This document shows, in pieces, positions 49,302-62,954 of a stretch of 64,000 nt of DNA (position 1 is its first letter; every line of letters starts with the position of its first letter). Position numbers and translations under genes: made by a program. This DNA comes from Clitoria ternatea (Eukaryota; Streptophyta; Magnoliopsida; Fabales; Fabaceae): the NCBI GenBank assembly GCA_037962975.1, contig CM075672.1, positions 129,132,001 through 129,196,000 on the forward strand, read 5' to 3'. The notes under the pieces were generated by a model. The model saw nothing but the letters and a program-made list of their open reading frames with translations, was not told the origin of the DNA and ran no database searches.

Positions 49302-51310
49302 TCAACTTCTTACTTCTTCATTTAATGCATGGTTGTCCCATGTAATGATAACAAACTCTCCACTAGGCTTTTTCCACCACATTTTAAAGTTCCTATTGAA
49401 ACCCAACCCCCTAACCAAAGACTCACATTCAAAATAGAACCACCTATTAATATTAATGTTATCAAAAGCAAGAATTTCATTCTTTGTGTAGTCCATTGAT
49501 GGACCATTATTAAATTTACCTGTCGCGACCTAGATCGCGGTGGGAGGCCGACCGTAAAAAGAAAATAAGGTTTGTCGAGTTCCCTCCGGAAATCGTGGAG
49601 TCACCACTAATGTTTTTAAGGTAAAACATCAGAAAAACCTTAACGTGAAGGTACCGGTCCTAAATCAAGATTTTAAGTTTGGGAGTCTGATTACAGGTGG
49701 GGAAGGTATTAGCACCCCACACTGTCTGTTCTAAACGGTTACCCTAAATTATTTAAGTTTGAATAATCCTACTAATTTATAATTTAAACCTCTTAGAGAT
49801 GCCTTATGGATTTGTTTTTGATTTAATAATTTTAAAATTATAAATTTTACAATTAACAGGACGTCTTGTCCAAATTAATCAAGTTGTCATTAAAATGTGT
49901 TATAATTTTATTTTTTAAGTTAATGAGATATATTTATTTTTTTAATTTTGGCCCGACAAGAATAATTGTTCCTGCTCCTATGTATTCCCCAAGCGTTAGG
50001 GGAAATCAAGGTTACGTAGTTCTTTGTGTTATTTTAAAAAAATATGCAGTAAGTTAAAAGCGTCGAGATTTAAAACGTTAACCAACAAGACGTCTCGTCC
50101 AAATTGATTTCAAATGTTGTATAAAAGAGGAACCTTGGGTTTTATTGATTTTATTATATTTTTAGAGAGAAATTTAATAGTCTAAATTGATTTAAGAATG
50201 AAAAGTTTATTTAAAGACCTAGATTAATAGGACGTCTCATCCAAAGAATCTATAAAGATATTTTAATTTTTGTTATATTATCGATATTATTAAAGTGTTT
50301 ATGGTCTATATTATTTTAGAAAATTTAACATAGATTGACAGGACGTCTCATCTAAAAAATCTATAAAGACCCTAAATTTGTTATCAAAATATTTTTTAAG
50401 GTCTACGTTAATTTTGAGACTATTAAAATTTATTTTACTCAAAAACCTAGACCAACAGAACGTCTCATCCGAATTGATCTCTAATGTGAAGGTATTAATT
50501 TTCGTTACCTATTGGTACTACCAAAATATTTTATGATCTAAAAATTAAACATAGGTTAACAAGGCATCTTGTCTAAATTAACCCTAACATAAAAATTTTA
50601 ATTTTAGGCACATACCAATATTAATTTTATTCTCTAATTTGGAAGCAAACATTAATGGGTACCCTACGCTACTGATTATTAAGATTCTTCTAGATGAGGA
50701 AGGGCTTCATACATTCAATCAAGCCTATTATGATTTTCTAGGAAACAAAAATCATAGATGAATTTGAACAAGAAAGTAAAAGGGAAGAAGAACAAATATC
50801 TATTCTTGTTGATTTCAATTGCTCTTCCTATTGTGCTATTACATGAAAAATCTTGCGTGAATGTCTTGAACCACCTGATGGCTTACGTGAAAAATTTCTT
50901 TCAGCCTATCTATTCAATTCTTCCCCTTTCTCTCTCTATTGTTTCCAATATATATATACCGTTGATCCCTTTTTTTAATATATATTATTATATATCCAAA
51001 CTGATTTTGTTTCTTCCTTTAATATATATATATCCCCTAAAGAAACTTGATCTTCTTCTTTATATAATAATGTATATGCTTATCAAAAACTAATCAGCGT
51101 CATCCCTTTTCTTTATATAATATATATATATATGCATTATCTATTTTCTTCATTTCTCTTATCAATAGCATTAATATATATATAAATAATAACTCTTTCC
51201 TTTTTTATTGATGTGTTTTATAAGGACTTGCAACTAATTCTTCTTTCTTTGTTGGGTTAGTCTTTTAAAGAATATATAACAATATATAATAATACATAAT
51301 TCCCTCGTGC

Positions 51311-51350
<40 letters not shown>

Positions 51351-51805
51351 AAAAGCTCCATCTTATTCTATAATATATATATATATAGATATATATACAT
51401 TTAAAACAGTTCTATCTCATTTTAAAAATTTTATCTCATTTCTTAAAACCCCCTCATCATTTCTCTCTAATCTCTGAAAGATCTGATCCTTTATAAAATT
51501 TAAATTTTAAACTCCATTCCCCTAAAGCATTTTTTTGAGATTAAAAGTTCAAAAATTCAAAACTTATGGTTCTGATAAGGATTTAAAATTTTAAAAATCA
51601 AAGCCCTGATTAACAATTTAAAATTCAGACAAGCCCACATGTTCACTCTTTCTTAAAAATTAAATCCTAAAAAATTTGTCTTTTTTTAAATTTTTATATT
51701 TTTGGTATTTTTATTATTTATTATTTTTTTGAAATTTTTAAACTGGCCCAGACAAAATTGGGTAGCAACATTACCTTTGTGATGAATAACCACAGAAAAA
51801 CTCAT
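49302..51805 (-). pseudogene. MULE PB1-like N-terminal ORF, split by solo LTR E9
   Basis: A minus-strand ATG at 51805 gives MSFSVVIHHKG, then E9 interrupts. The frame resumes at 49520 and runs through NRWFYFECESLVRGLG and KMWWKKPSGEF to TGA at 49304-49302. The pattern (IHHxG, then a W-F-FE block, then LG, then W-W-K-P) matches the PB1-like domain at the N-terminus of many plant Mutator-like transposases. Removing E9 and one TTACC leaves one open frame of about 84 codons. The catalytic transposase part is absent, so this is a truncated MULE relic. Confidence 0.75.
49521..51770 (+). repeat. E9: solo LTR (TGTCGCGACC type), 2,250 bp
   Basis: Starts TGTCGCGACC and ends GGGTAGCAACA, flanked by perfect TTACC duplications (49516-49520, 51771-51775). 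No internal region, so a solo LTR; the strand is assigned tentatively. It is unlike the TGTAACATCC LTRs elsewhere, and a Tat/Ogre-type origin is possible but unproven. It contains six diverged copies of AGGACGTCTYRTCCAAA (about 49858, 50087, 50228, 50340, 50458, 50562), mostly 100-140 bp apart. The 3' third is AT-rich with TA runs (51121-51133, 51313-51347, 51373-51400). The ORF at 50758-51093 is low-complexity. Confidence 0.9.
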
Positions 51806-52277
51806 CCCTAAAAGGGAAAATTCACTGTTACAAGAGCCTATAACACATAACATTTACACAACAATTAATACATTAGTACACTACATGATAATTAGGGTTC
51901 ACAATCAATACAATAATATAAGGTTTTAATGGTCCCATAAACAAAAACAATTCTAACTTTTGGCTTAAGAGGTAAGGAATCTTACCCGCTTGTGTTTCTT
52001 TCACGCACATGCAATAGAGAAGGCAGTAGACATGCACACCTCCATTAACCCCTAGATTTATGATCAAAAAGGATAATTCCTTGTCTTCTTTGTTGGTAAC
52101 TTCAAACGTGGGAGAGGAAAGGGAAACAAGGTATAAAACACCCCTTAGTATTTTAAATTTTATTTAACTAACATTCCTCTTTACCTTAATTGATTAACAT
52201 TTGCATATTATTAATTCCAACTTAGCGTGGAGCATGCTGACTCCCATGTCATGTGTGATCCTAGTGGCATCTCTATT
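51806..52277. other. Intergenic stretch without recognisable gene
   Basis: Upstream flank of the MULE relic. The only ORF (51873-52067, minus) matches nothing I recognise. It may be 5' MULE non-coding sequence. Confidence 0.5.
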
Positions 52278-52420
52278 TGTTACACCTCACCACTTAACCG
52301 AAACAGTTAACGGCAGGGGCTTAATACTAAAAACAAATTTGTAGGGCCTTAAATGTCAGATCCTATATCAATTTTAGAAGAAGATTTTTTTAAAATTAAA
52401 ATTTGTACATCATCGACGAC

Positions 52421-52476
52421 GATGACATCATCATCATCATCATCATCGTCGTCGTCGTCATCGTCGTCATCGTCAT
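52421..52476. repeat. TCA/TCG trinucleotide tract
   Basis: About 18 units of CAT/CGT-phase triplets in which TCA and TCG alternate in blocks. Simple repeat. Confidence 0.9.
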
Positions 52477-52970
52477 ATCTATAGCTAAAAATTTTAGAAT
52501 TCACTAGTTATATCTAAGTAATCCCTTGGCCATAGCATACTTACTTAGCCACTTCCTAGATAATAATTATTAAAATTTAAATAGAAACTAAATATAATCA
52601 ATTCCATGATTTAGATTAAAATGAATAACTAAACATAATATGATAAATAAAATTAGGCGTCTCATCATTAAACCCATAATAATGATATTAGTATTGTTAA
52701 TGTATATTAATATTAATAATAACACTAATGAGAATAGTAGAATAATAGAGTCACTTAATAATAATGGGAATATCAGTAAAATGATAAAGTAAAATACAAA
52801 TATAAATAAAAATAATCATACGATGGCAATTTAATACCATATTAACGGAACAAAATAATTACAGTAGGATAAATAACGCCTAAAGTAAGATAAATAAACC
52901 ATATATACATGTATACATATAACTCTGACTTAGTTCACTTCTATAGGCATATTATACACCACCTTACTGG

Positions 52971-52975
<5 letters not shown>

Positions 52976-53024
<49 letters not shown>

Positions 53025-53160
53025 GACGTCATTTTGCAATCAGCCACGGTACTATTATTATTATTATTATGTTATAGGAATTATTTTGCAATCAGCCATG
53101 GTTTTATTGTTATTAGTATGTTATGAGATATCATTTGGCAATTAGCCATGGTTTCATGCC
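52976..53160. repeat. TTA microsatellite and roughly 60-bp tandem units
   Basis: About 15 TTA triplets (52978-53023), followed by three diverged units each holding TTTGCAATCAGCCATGG or TTTGGCAATTAGCCATGG. The triplet run seems to be an expanded part of the same unit. Confidence 0.85.
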
Positions 53161-53852
53161 ACATAGCACGCAGAAAGGGACAAGACAATGATGAGGATTC
53201 ATGGGCTATCAATGTTTGCAAGAGAAAGGGATCAGATGGAAAAGAAATATGGCGTGGTATGCGAGAAAAATTCACGCAGGAGACAAAATTGGCATGGGCA
53301 TGAATACGCTCCATTCCGCGTACCTGCGCGCACCGTGCGGACAGGGATCGGGGATGAGCCAGGCAGCGCGGGGATGCACCCCATGGGCGTGATCACGAAC
53401 ACACCAGCACCACAATTTTTAAAATTCTACAGAACGGCCCCTACAAAAAATTCTTCAACAACTAGGTGCCTAAATTTCTTCGTTTTTTATCCAAATTACT
53501 TGAAATTTCATATATGGTGTATTTTTAACATTTCAAATTCGTTGGCGAAATTGGTTCGCCAATTTTTGATTATATGGGCAAAGTATATTATAAAGGGAAT
53601 TATGCTTATTTTATGAACAAAACAACATATGAAGCTCCCCCCAAATGCATTTCACGCTAAGATTTGAACCTCTACACTGACCCCTCATTAGTATCCTATT
53701 CTGTAGAAATAGCTTGGAGAGCTTGTTTCCCCCACTCTCACAAATTGACCCATTAGGTTCCTACCAATACTTAATAGCTACCTGAATCTTGTCACATTTG
53801 CTGTTACTAAGTATAGCTTGATGAACCAATTACCACTTGCCTATGACATTCA

Positions 53853-53855
<3 letters not shown>

Positions 53856-53909
<54 letters not shown>
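53856..53909. repeat. TA microsatellite
   Basis: An uninterrupted run of about 27 TA units. A shorter TA run lies at 54301-54327. Simple repeats, no gene. Confidence 0.95.
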
Positions 53910-53912
<3 letters not shown>

Positions 53913-54659
53913 TGTGTGTGTGGTTCCTTGCCAAGTCAACAACATTGTAAGTCTATACCAATCCTATCAAATTCTAGTGAATGCAATCCCTGCCTACACA
54001 ATGAGTAATTAACAGCATACTCAAATGTAACTTTAGTAACGGAAGTTTATCAACTTATAATCCTCCAACTACACTCCTCATCATGTTTCACTATACACCT
54101 CATAGCTACCATAACACAGTCAATTCTAACAGTTAAAAAAAACAGTCCACACATTCAGATTGCCATTCCACATTTCATAGTGTTAACAACATACTCAAGT
54201 ATCATTATCCAACTTCAAGGCATCAAAACGTATGTAATCTCAGATTTCATCTAGTCACCACTTAAATATCATGCACAATATAGAAATTACTTGTATCGTC
54301 AATATATATATATATATATATATATATAACTATGCACTAATATGGACACATATAGATAAACAAAGGTGTATCCGCTATGGTTGTACACTGCGTCTCCAAC
54401 TCCGGATCATTTAGTAATTTCATTTCCATGGACATTCACTGCAATTTCAACAACTCAAAAAGGTGAGTACAATTCAAGTAAATACATAGAAAATTAAAGA
54501 AAAACCAATGGGTTGCAATTATCCTAATGTCTCTCATTCATACATATAAATCCGTCAGAATAAAAATTCCATCAAAACACAAATTAAAGGTGCCATGACT
54601 TTTTAAAACTTTCTTTCAAGTATGCATGAAAACCATGAAATGTAGATTCGACTTTTAAT

Positions 54660-54930
54660 TTAGAGCAAGTGCCAAGATAACCCGCTCAATGAACCATAGC
54701 ACTATACTCGAGGGGCATCTAGGTAACCACGCAATGAACCGTAAAACTATAAATGGTGGTACCCAAGGACTACCAGTGAACCATAGCACTGTAATTGGTA
54801 GCCTCCAAAGACAACATGCTACAAGCTACACAGTGAACCATAGCACTATAATGTGACAGCCTCATCAGCAAACCATAGTGCTAGAAATACATATGATGGT
54901 ATGACAAAAATATATGTTTGAAACGTGAAC
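54660..54930. repeat. Diverged repeats with GAACCATAGCACTATA core
   Basis: Six or so copies of GTGAACCATAGCACTATAA or close variants spaced about 45-85 bp, including 54690, 54730, 54778, 54835, 54870 and 54925. Function unknown. It lies within the candidate LTR 52278-56842. Confidence 0.7.
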
Positions 54931-55622
54931 CATAGCGCACACATATACATATTCATTCCATATAATATTTAATCAACCATACAAGCTGTTTGCAGCCCCA
55001 ATTGCATCAATACTAATCTCAAACCATCTAATAATTATAATTATCATGGGCAGCTCTCCAACTTCACATGGGTGCAACACATAAGAACATCAATTTATAC
55101 TTTCATATCAAACCCAACTAGTATGAATCACCAACCATATATTCATCATTATTACCGAGCTAAAATAATTAATAATAATCTATAACAAATACAAAAATAG
55201 AAATATACAGCCTTTAAATTGATTGAGTTTAGATTTTAAGTTTCCATTTATTCCTTGAATTGTAAACCCCTCGTACATTTGAAACGTACCTGAAGGTGAC
55301 TTGCTACCTTAATCTCAGGTCTAATTTCCTAGCAAATTGCGAAGGTCCTAAAATCATTTACCAATACGTTAATTACATTTTGAAATCTCATGTCACTAAT
55401 ATCCTAATTATTAAAATTCTCAAACTTAGTTATGGGTTACTGAAACTTACCGGCACCAATTAACGCATGGAGTCTCACTCCTCTAACTTCCCGATACATC
55501 GAACATCAATTGAGTATTTCCAAAAAATAATCTTCTGAAGTTGTACATCTGCAAACACACAAAAATTCAGTGACCGCGCCTAATAGGAAAGGTTCGAGTT
55601 GCGGAAAGTTAAAGGAGCGAAG

Positions 55623-56231
55623 TGTTGTGTGAAATGGGTATTTCAAAAGAAGTCCCACATTGCTTGGCATGTGAGAAATGGTAGTGTATATATTGAAACT
55701 AGTGTGTTTAGGTTAATGAACTAGCAAGAAAGGTTATGGGCTCAAGCACATACGAGATTGGGCCAAAATGCCAAATCTAGTGCAAATCTTCTAATTCCCC
55801 CCTCCCCTTTGCACGCACGAATATACGGATGTGAAACCGTTTTTGATACGTATTTTTATAATATATCTTAATTGTTTTAAATTATTTTTTATGATAAACC
55901 ATTTACAAGTTTCATATAAGATATACTCTAAAACCCTAATTTGATACAACTCTCTCTTAAGCGTCGTCTCTCTCTCTTCTTCTCTATTGGGTTTTCTCTT
56001 CTTTTCTTCTTGCTAGTTTTGGCTCTGGTCAATACCAGAAGGGGCTGTTGTATCCTGTGGAGTACGTATATACTGCGAATAACTCTTAAGGGTAGTGCTA
56101 CTATACGTCTTGCCTACTATATTGTCAACACAAAGAACCTCGCTTACCTTATGACCTCCGAATGGCTTCAAGGTCCAAAATTTTGCTTCGATGTACTTAA
56201 AAAACAATCTTCCAGCTGCTGTTCATATTTA
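55623..56231 (+). repeat. Possible copia solo LTR with CCCACATTG block
   Basis: Starts TGTTGTGTGAAATGG with AAGTCCCACATTGC, a block often seen at plant LTR starts. A possible duplication CGAAG flanks it (55618-55622, 56232-56236), but the 3' end reads CATATTTA rather than CA, and a five-base match can be chance. ORF 55941-56255 inside has no known domain. Confidence 0.3.
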
Positions 56232-56842
56232 CGAAGCATAAGATATGGGATTTAAAATCTTGGGTGTTGGCTAAGCCTTATCATAAGGTGTCAAAAGGAA
56301 AAGGAGGTGGATTCCTACCTTCTAGAAGCTCCAAATGCTGAACCTAAAGACTTCCTAAGCTCTCACAAGGTCCAATTGGCAGTTTCAGTCAAGCTAAAGA
56401 AAGGAGGGAAGTCATAATTTTAGCTTGGTCCAAGAAATGTGAAATTTGGAAAAGTAATAAGGAGAAAGGGATTTGGAACCCGCATGCACTAACCTTGAAG
56501 AGAAATCAGATCCTCTCAAACGCATGAGAAAAGAGAATAAGGCACGGTAGGGGCTTGGCATGTTGGGGAAGAAGATGGAATACTGCAAGCTGGAATAATG
56601 AAGAAATTGCATGCACAATGGAAGAAGCGTAAAGCTGTCGGGGGGAAAGTAGCAGTTGCAGAAGAGAGAAGTTTAAAATTTGGTTTTGATTCAATTAGGA
56701 GAAAAGGGAATGGATTAAAACATATGGAATAAAATAAAATAACTAAGTTTGGTTAATTAAGTCTTTAATTTAAGTGGAACAAGTTGTTTAATCTCAGTTT
56801 CCTAAATTTTTATCTCATGAATTAAATTTTTAAGATGTTACA

Positions 56843-59800
56843 TTAAACTAAGTTTTATTATTACAAGGGGTAAACTCAAATTCCAAACTTTCAAAAGGTT
56901 AATTTTATATTTTAGCCTTTTTTTTTAACTTCTTATTTATTTGTGTTTTTATCTTCTCATTTATTCATAAATTTGATATCTCTACAAAATTTTAAGTTCA
57001 AGAATTTTTTTTGTTATCTATAGAAATCTTTTTTTTATTAACTTTTCTTATTGAGAAACTTTTTAATTTTGAAAGATTAGTTTTAATTTAAAATCATTTT
57101 TACATACGTAAATTTTATTTAACACTTTTGTAATTGATAATGTCAAAATATTTATTCTATCCAATATCACTTGAATTAGTATTCTTGGTAATAAAATTCA
57201 TTTTTTTTAAAAAAATACTTAAACATACGGGGAATAAGTGTTATGCATTTTTATTTTATACCAAGTGTTATATTATTTGGCTCACTTATTAATTTTTAAT
57301 ATATACATATTCTTTTAATTTTAATTAATTTTAAATATCAATTAAATATAAAACTAGGTTTTTTATGATAAATAATTTAATATATAATTACTTGATTATG
57401 TATAATAATATAATATAATAATCATGTACATTCCACCAAAAAAGTAAATAAAATTTATGAATGCAGTAGCTAGGAATTAAAAGTTTTTCATTCCCCTTCC
57501 CTTCCCTTCCCAAATGTAGCTCTAAAACAAAATCAAAGTAACATATACAATAAAGATAAGCAACTTGCTATCGGGGTGTAACTTCAATTTTAATTAAAAA
57601 AAAACAAACACCAGAAATATAAATATAGAGTTTTACCTTTTTTATATGTATTTTTCATACATAATGTTTAATCTTTATAGAGTCTACTAATTGAACAATA
57701 AAAATAATAAATTATCTTTAAATAGATATAATTACTTTTTTCTTTTTTATTATTGTAGTGAATATCACATTAGGTAAGATGAACCCTCTATTCTTTTTAT
57801 ATATGGTCTAAAATAAAATTATTGTCCACAACAAAGTTCTTCTAAGATTTAATATAATATTTTTTCTTGAAACTCAAACTAAATATCACAAATCAAATTA
57901 TTAGAACACCTTCATAGTAGTTGATCTACCACTTTGTTTTTAAGACATCTTTTTTGTGGTTATAAAACATAGTTTCAACCTGCTTTTGAAAATGTAATTA
58001 AAACTATTTAATTTTTACAAATTTTATTTTCAAATTTACTTTTAAAAATAAAAAAAATGAAAACTTGCTACCATAATTTATTTGGAAAGGTTTGTTGTAG
58101 TGGAGTTTTATGACTTCCCTCGTCTTGAACACTTTAAAGGGTATACCGGTGGTTATCTGTTTTGGATGATGACATTGTCACCTTTGTTTCATTTTTTTTT
58201 AATTTCATTCCCATTATAGTGTATTTACATAATTCAACACCTATTTTACTAACTAATTATTATTTTTTAATTTGTAATTTAACAAGTTACACTTACATTT
58301 GTGGTTAGGAGACATTGATAACTGCATTCGAAGTTGCTGTTTCTTCATTACAGTGGTACTTTATTGGATAAGGGATATTACTTTATGAATATTAAACATT
58401 ATGAATAGCGTATACATGATTTACTCTTGATTTGAATTTCGAATGTCGTTAGTCAATTCTTTATTATTTAGAAATTAGAATACAGTTGTTTACGTTCAGG
58501 AATCAATCAATCTTATGAATAGTTGAGGCATTTGTTTGTTTTCATGTTTACTTTCAACTTATTTAGAATATATTAGTTCTACTTCTTTCTTTGAACTAAT
58601 TACCAAAAAAAATTGCGGTGATTTATATAGAAAAATTTTAAAATGCTAATTCCAATGATAACTGGATCTTCTTTTGCAAAAACAAAACTGAATTCAAATG
58701 CTTTTTCCCTAACAAAGTTTATTTTAGGTTTGTAATTTTACATCGACTAAGCTTTAGTCTAGACTTAATATGGTGTCCAATAATCAATTGAGAAAATAAA
58801 ATTATAAAAATAAAAAATTTCACTAACTATGCATACTATTTGATTTTAAAATAATTAAATTTCTATTAAATCAACAATTCCTTTCAGTTATCCAATTCCA
58901 GGAATCAAACATGTTATTCCGATGAAATTGGGCCTAGTTTCTTTTGTTACCTTCATTTGGGCTCATATGGGTTTGAATCCAAGGTATTTCTATCTACACC
59001 TGAATTTTTTTGTTTTCCTTGCCAAATGACAGTCCTACCCTCCCTTAACTTAGCAATACATTTGGGAGTGACTAATAGGAATTTCCTCCACTTTGTTGGT
59101 TGCCATTGATGCCTTTGGAAGAGAGAATAAACAGCAGTGTCTGATGCTTAGCCCTATTAATTATTTTTAAAAAAATATAGTAGATTTAATTATGCTCAAT
59201 AAAAATGATGTTTAGTGACTTAAATTCAACGTTAAATACAGGTTAACAAAACATTAAAACAAAAATCAAACAACACGCACTCAGAACCGTATAAAATTTT
59301 CAGTCGACTTTTTTTATGAATTTATTTGTTCTATGAATTGAAGGTGATGTCTTGATTCATCTTGTTTGATCTTACCTGGGCCTTGGTTTTGCAGTAGATG
59401 TTGTCTTAACTACATGTTTTGGGCCTTGCATCTTGCTGGATCTTTTGTCAACACAAAAAATATAATTTCGTTTCACCAAAAAAAAAAATATAATTTAAAA
59501 TTTAAAATTTTCTAAATTTTATCGTGGACAATGTTATTTTATTTTAGATTTTAATTTTGAAATAAGAAACTTTCAAGTATTTAGTTTTCAAAATATTAAA
59601 AATTATTTTGGAAATTAAATTTCAAAAAATCTAAATTGGAAAAATGCGAAAAAGTAAAGAATGATGTGAAATGTGGTATACATTTAATTCCTTCTAAATA
59701 ACATGTTGAAACCTTGTGGATAAAAAAACTTTTTTAACATAAATCCAACATTCAACTCGATTCAATCTAGAAATTTATGTTTTGCGGTTTTAGGCAGTTT

Positions 59801-61156
59801 TTTTGGTAAATTTTAGTTTTACAGTTTATATGATAAACAATACATATTAAATGAGAATTGTTCTTTTTTTATTTGATATAATATATTTAGTCAGATATGA
59901 CCAATATGAGAGGCGAAACTCTCTCTATTAAAATTTAACAGTATTGCATTATGCGGTACTCGAGACCATAAGTTAAGTTAGAACAATTTTTGTCAATTAA
60001 TCTACTTGATTAGTGGTAAACTAGATTTCTTCTTTTTCCGATGATATGATATTCCTATTTTGTTTAAAAAAAGTTAAATGTGTTTGTTCACTTTTTAATG
60101 ATTATTTATTAAATTTTATTAATGCTGAATTAAATCAATATTTTTCCTTAGTTTGCTGTTTACTTAAATGAGATTTTTACTTTCATAAAATTTTAATTAA
60201 CAACTAATTTTTTTCAATTAACACTAAAATAATTTTTTAGTTTTAAGATTACTTATTTAAATAAAAGTTTAAATAAGTGTTTATTCTCAATAAATGTTAT
60301 TTAATTTGGAATTAATTCCAAAAAAATGTTGTTAGTATAAACTCTTAAGTTTCTCTTGAGATTGCACAGGCATGCGTTTCAGCCTAAGAGAGTTTTAAAT
60401 CTCGATTTAATTATTAGTTTCACATAACAATTTTTAATTTAGTCATTTTTAGCGTCAAATATATCAAAAAAATTTAAAATATACAATTTTTCGTAATACC
60501 AAAAGACTAATTTAAGATTTTTAAAATTTTAAAGACTAAATTTCATGAGTTACACATGCTTAAAGAGTGGCTTATAAGTTTGGTATTTTGTTAAGATTTT
60601 CCCTCTAGTTTTTTTTTTCAAGGGTTAAAAAACCGAGTCAGAGAGTTTAACAAAAATATATAAACATATAAAACTGAATACAGATGAAATAGTAAGTACA
60701 GACTAATTTTGTGTCAAAAAAATAAGTAGAGACTATTTGTTTTAAACTTTAGAAACATAAATTTTTTAAAAGATTAAATCAAGATGAGGAATATTTTGTA
60801 GGACCAACCAATCCCTTGATTAATTAACCCTTAGATCAATAATGACACGCTTGGACTTTGAACTGAAGCAATCACGCTGTCAACCTTCCTCCACCCCAAC
60901 CATTGCATCACTTAAAAGGTAAGTAAGTTTGCACCAGCCACTCCTAGAGCCATGACCCCACGAGCTTCTTCGTGTCGCTTCCTTTCATTCATTGTCATAA
61001 ATAATGATTTAGTTTGATTATGTTTCATGTGGTTACCTTTATTATAAATAAGTTTTTATCTATTGGTAAAGTCGAACTAGAAGCTATTTTCAACAATGAA
61101 TCGAATCGATTAATGTTGTTGGTAAATTGTATTATTGAGCTACTAAAAAAACATTT
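56843..61156. other. AT-rich region without recognisable gene
   Basis: 4.3 kb with frequent stops in all frames and many A/T runs. I find no LTR pair, no transposase and no RNA gene. GGGCCTTG-containing segments near 59380-59430 look slightly less AT-rich but have no ORF. Confidence 0.6.
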
Positions 61157-62954
61157 ACTCTAAAATATCCCAATTTTAATTATTGGTTAATTTCTATTGA
61201 TCAAATAATTATTTGAGAATGTTAAATTAATCAATAATGAGTACATTAATTTCTAAAAGTTATCTGGGTAAGTTTCGCGTAACCTAAAGTTACCATGTTG
61301 ATTTTAGAAATTAACTGAACGAGCCAATGGACAACTTTGCCCTTAATGTTAAGGGCTAGCTTTGCTATCCTTCTCTCATTCCATTCTTCCTCTCGTGTGC
61401 ATGCTTAAAGGAAAAAGAAAAGGTCATTCTCTTCTCCATCTCACCCGCATGCCACATCCTTCCTCATAAGCCCTCACCAATTTCTTCTCATTTTCCATCC
61501 CGCACACCATATTCTTATTCTCCAAGCCTTTAATTTTGGTGTTGGATTGTCAAGGTAAGCATGGGTGCCATTACTTTCTACCTTTCTTCCTTTGGTCCAT
61601 GCATTCAAAAATCAGTTCCATCTTCTTCTTCAACAGGTCATGGCTGCCATTGAAGAACCCATGGGGAGCTTAGGGTGTGGATCAAGTTTTTGAGCTCAAA
61701 AGGTAAAGGATTGAAGCTTGGCTCCCTTCTTGGCATTTATGGCCATCATTGGCATGCACCTATTGCTCTAGTTACATTATTTTGACCTTAGTTCATGTTG
61801 GACAGCAATTTGATGTGGAATTTGAAAGGAACAGGAAAGGGTTTTGGGTGCCGAAGATGACTCAGAGTGCCGTCGACGAATGGGAATTGGTGAATTTAGT
61901 CTGAAACATAAGACTAGTGGCATAAGGGTTACTAAAATAATTGTTATTAATTTTAGGCAATTGTCAAATTAAGAAATCGGTAGTCGGAACATAATCAGAT
62001 AGCGTTTTGAGTATTGGAATCGAGGATTCCAAGTAAGGGGAGTATTATATGTTTTGAATGTATGAGTTATGAACGAATAGAGGATATGTGTGTGTTATTG
62101 TGACTATATTGTGATTGAAATATTGATAACGATGATGTTTGAATTGATGTGTGATGAGATTGATGATATGATTGAGTTGTTATCATATCCCCTTTTAATT
62201 GACTATTATATAGAATAACATGCATATATGATGATGATTTAGAAATTTTGTGATTCTATTCATATAGAATTAATGTTGATTATTGCATTGGATTTCAATT
62301 GATTTGATGATGTGGATTGATGATTATGTTGTGATAATGCATGGGAGAGATAGCTTAAATGATGATATGAATAGATGATAATAGATGGTTATGCATTGCA
62401 TTTGCACAAGGACGCATACAGGACTGCAAGGGGCCTGTGATGCCGGCCTAGATGAGATGACGGCCTTTGGATTGGCACACACCTTGTGGTGGTTTCTTCG
62501 GATTCCTCAGACGCCTTTGAGTGCGACTCAAGATCGGCTCGTAACACCATTGTTTATTTACCGTTGTCACTGAGAATGACTGGTGTTGCAAGTGGGTGAG
62601 CGATTCGGTACCTGTAAAACGATTGAATGATATGATTAAACTTGTATATATTACAGTATAATCCCATCATTAGAATCGGATCCGCATCCATTTGCATTAG
62701 TGTTGCGAGACAGTCATTGTGATATTGAAAAACTATGGGACAACCATTGATGATGATGGAAATGGTATTGATAGCATTTGTGATAATATGATTATGTATT
62801 ATTGAGTTATGTTAAATGACAATGATGATGTGATAATGAATGTGTTGTATAATGAATTATGGATAGTGTGATGAATTGGATTGATTGACTAAAATATATT
62901 ATGGCAAATCTGGTCCAGTATTTGTCATTTAACATATATATGCTCACCCCTAAC
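61157..62954 (+). repeat. Gypsy-type LTR remnant
   Basis: TCTAAAATATCCCAATTTTAA near 61157 looks like a mutated TGTAACATCCCAATTTTAA start. A pyrimidine-rich leader follows (61360-61520), then a GCTCACCCC block at 62942, the landmark found in the E1 and E3 LTRs. It is cut at 62954 by another LTR start. Not a gene; ORF 62385-62573 is unsupported. Confidence 0.5.

Larger units (their letters stand above)
52278..56842 (-). repeat. Candidate large gypsy LTR (minus), about 4.6 kb
   Basis: The plus strand starts TGTTACACCTCACC and ends TTTTTAAGATGTTACA, so the minus strand would start TGTAACATCTT like the other LTRs here. A GGTGAGTAC block near 54463 is the complement of the CTCACC block seen in the E1, E3 and E7 LTRs. 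Flanking bases (CTATT, TTAAA) do not form a target duplication, so the left boundary is uncertain. It includes the microsatellites listed separately and a possible smaller insert at 55623-56231. ORF 53188-53616 (142 codons) has no recognisable domain. Confidence 0.45.

Noticed and set aside
50758..51093. 111-codon hydrophobic ORF
   Set aside because: AT-rich, TA-run-derived translation inside solo LTR E9.
53188..53616. 142-codon ORF, GC-richer than its surroundings
   Set aside because: No recognisable domain, and it lies in a probable LTR. Not supported as a gene.
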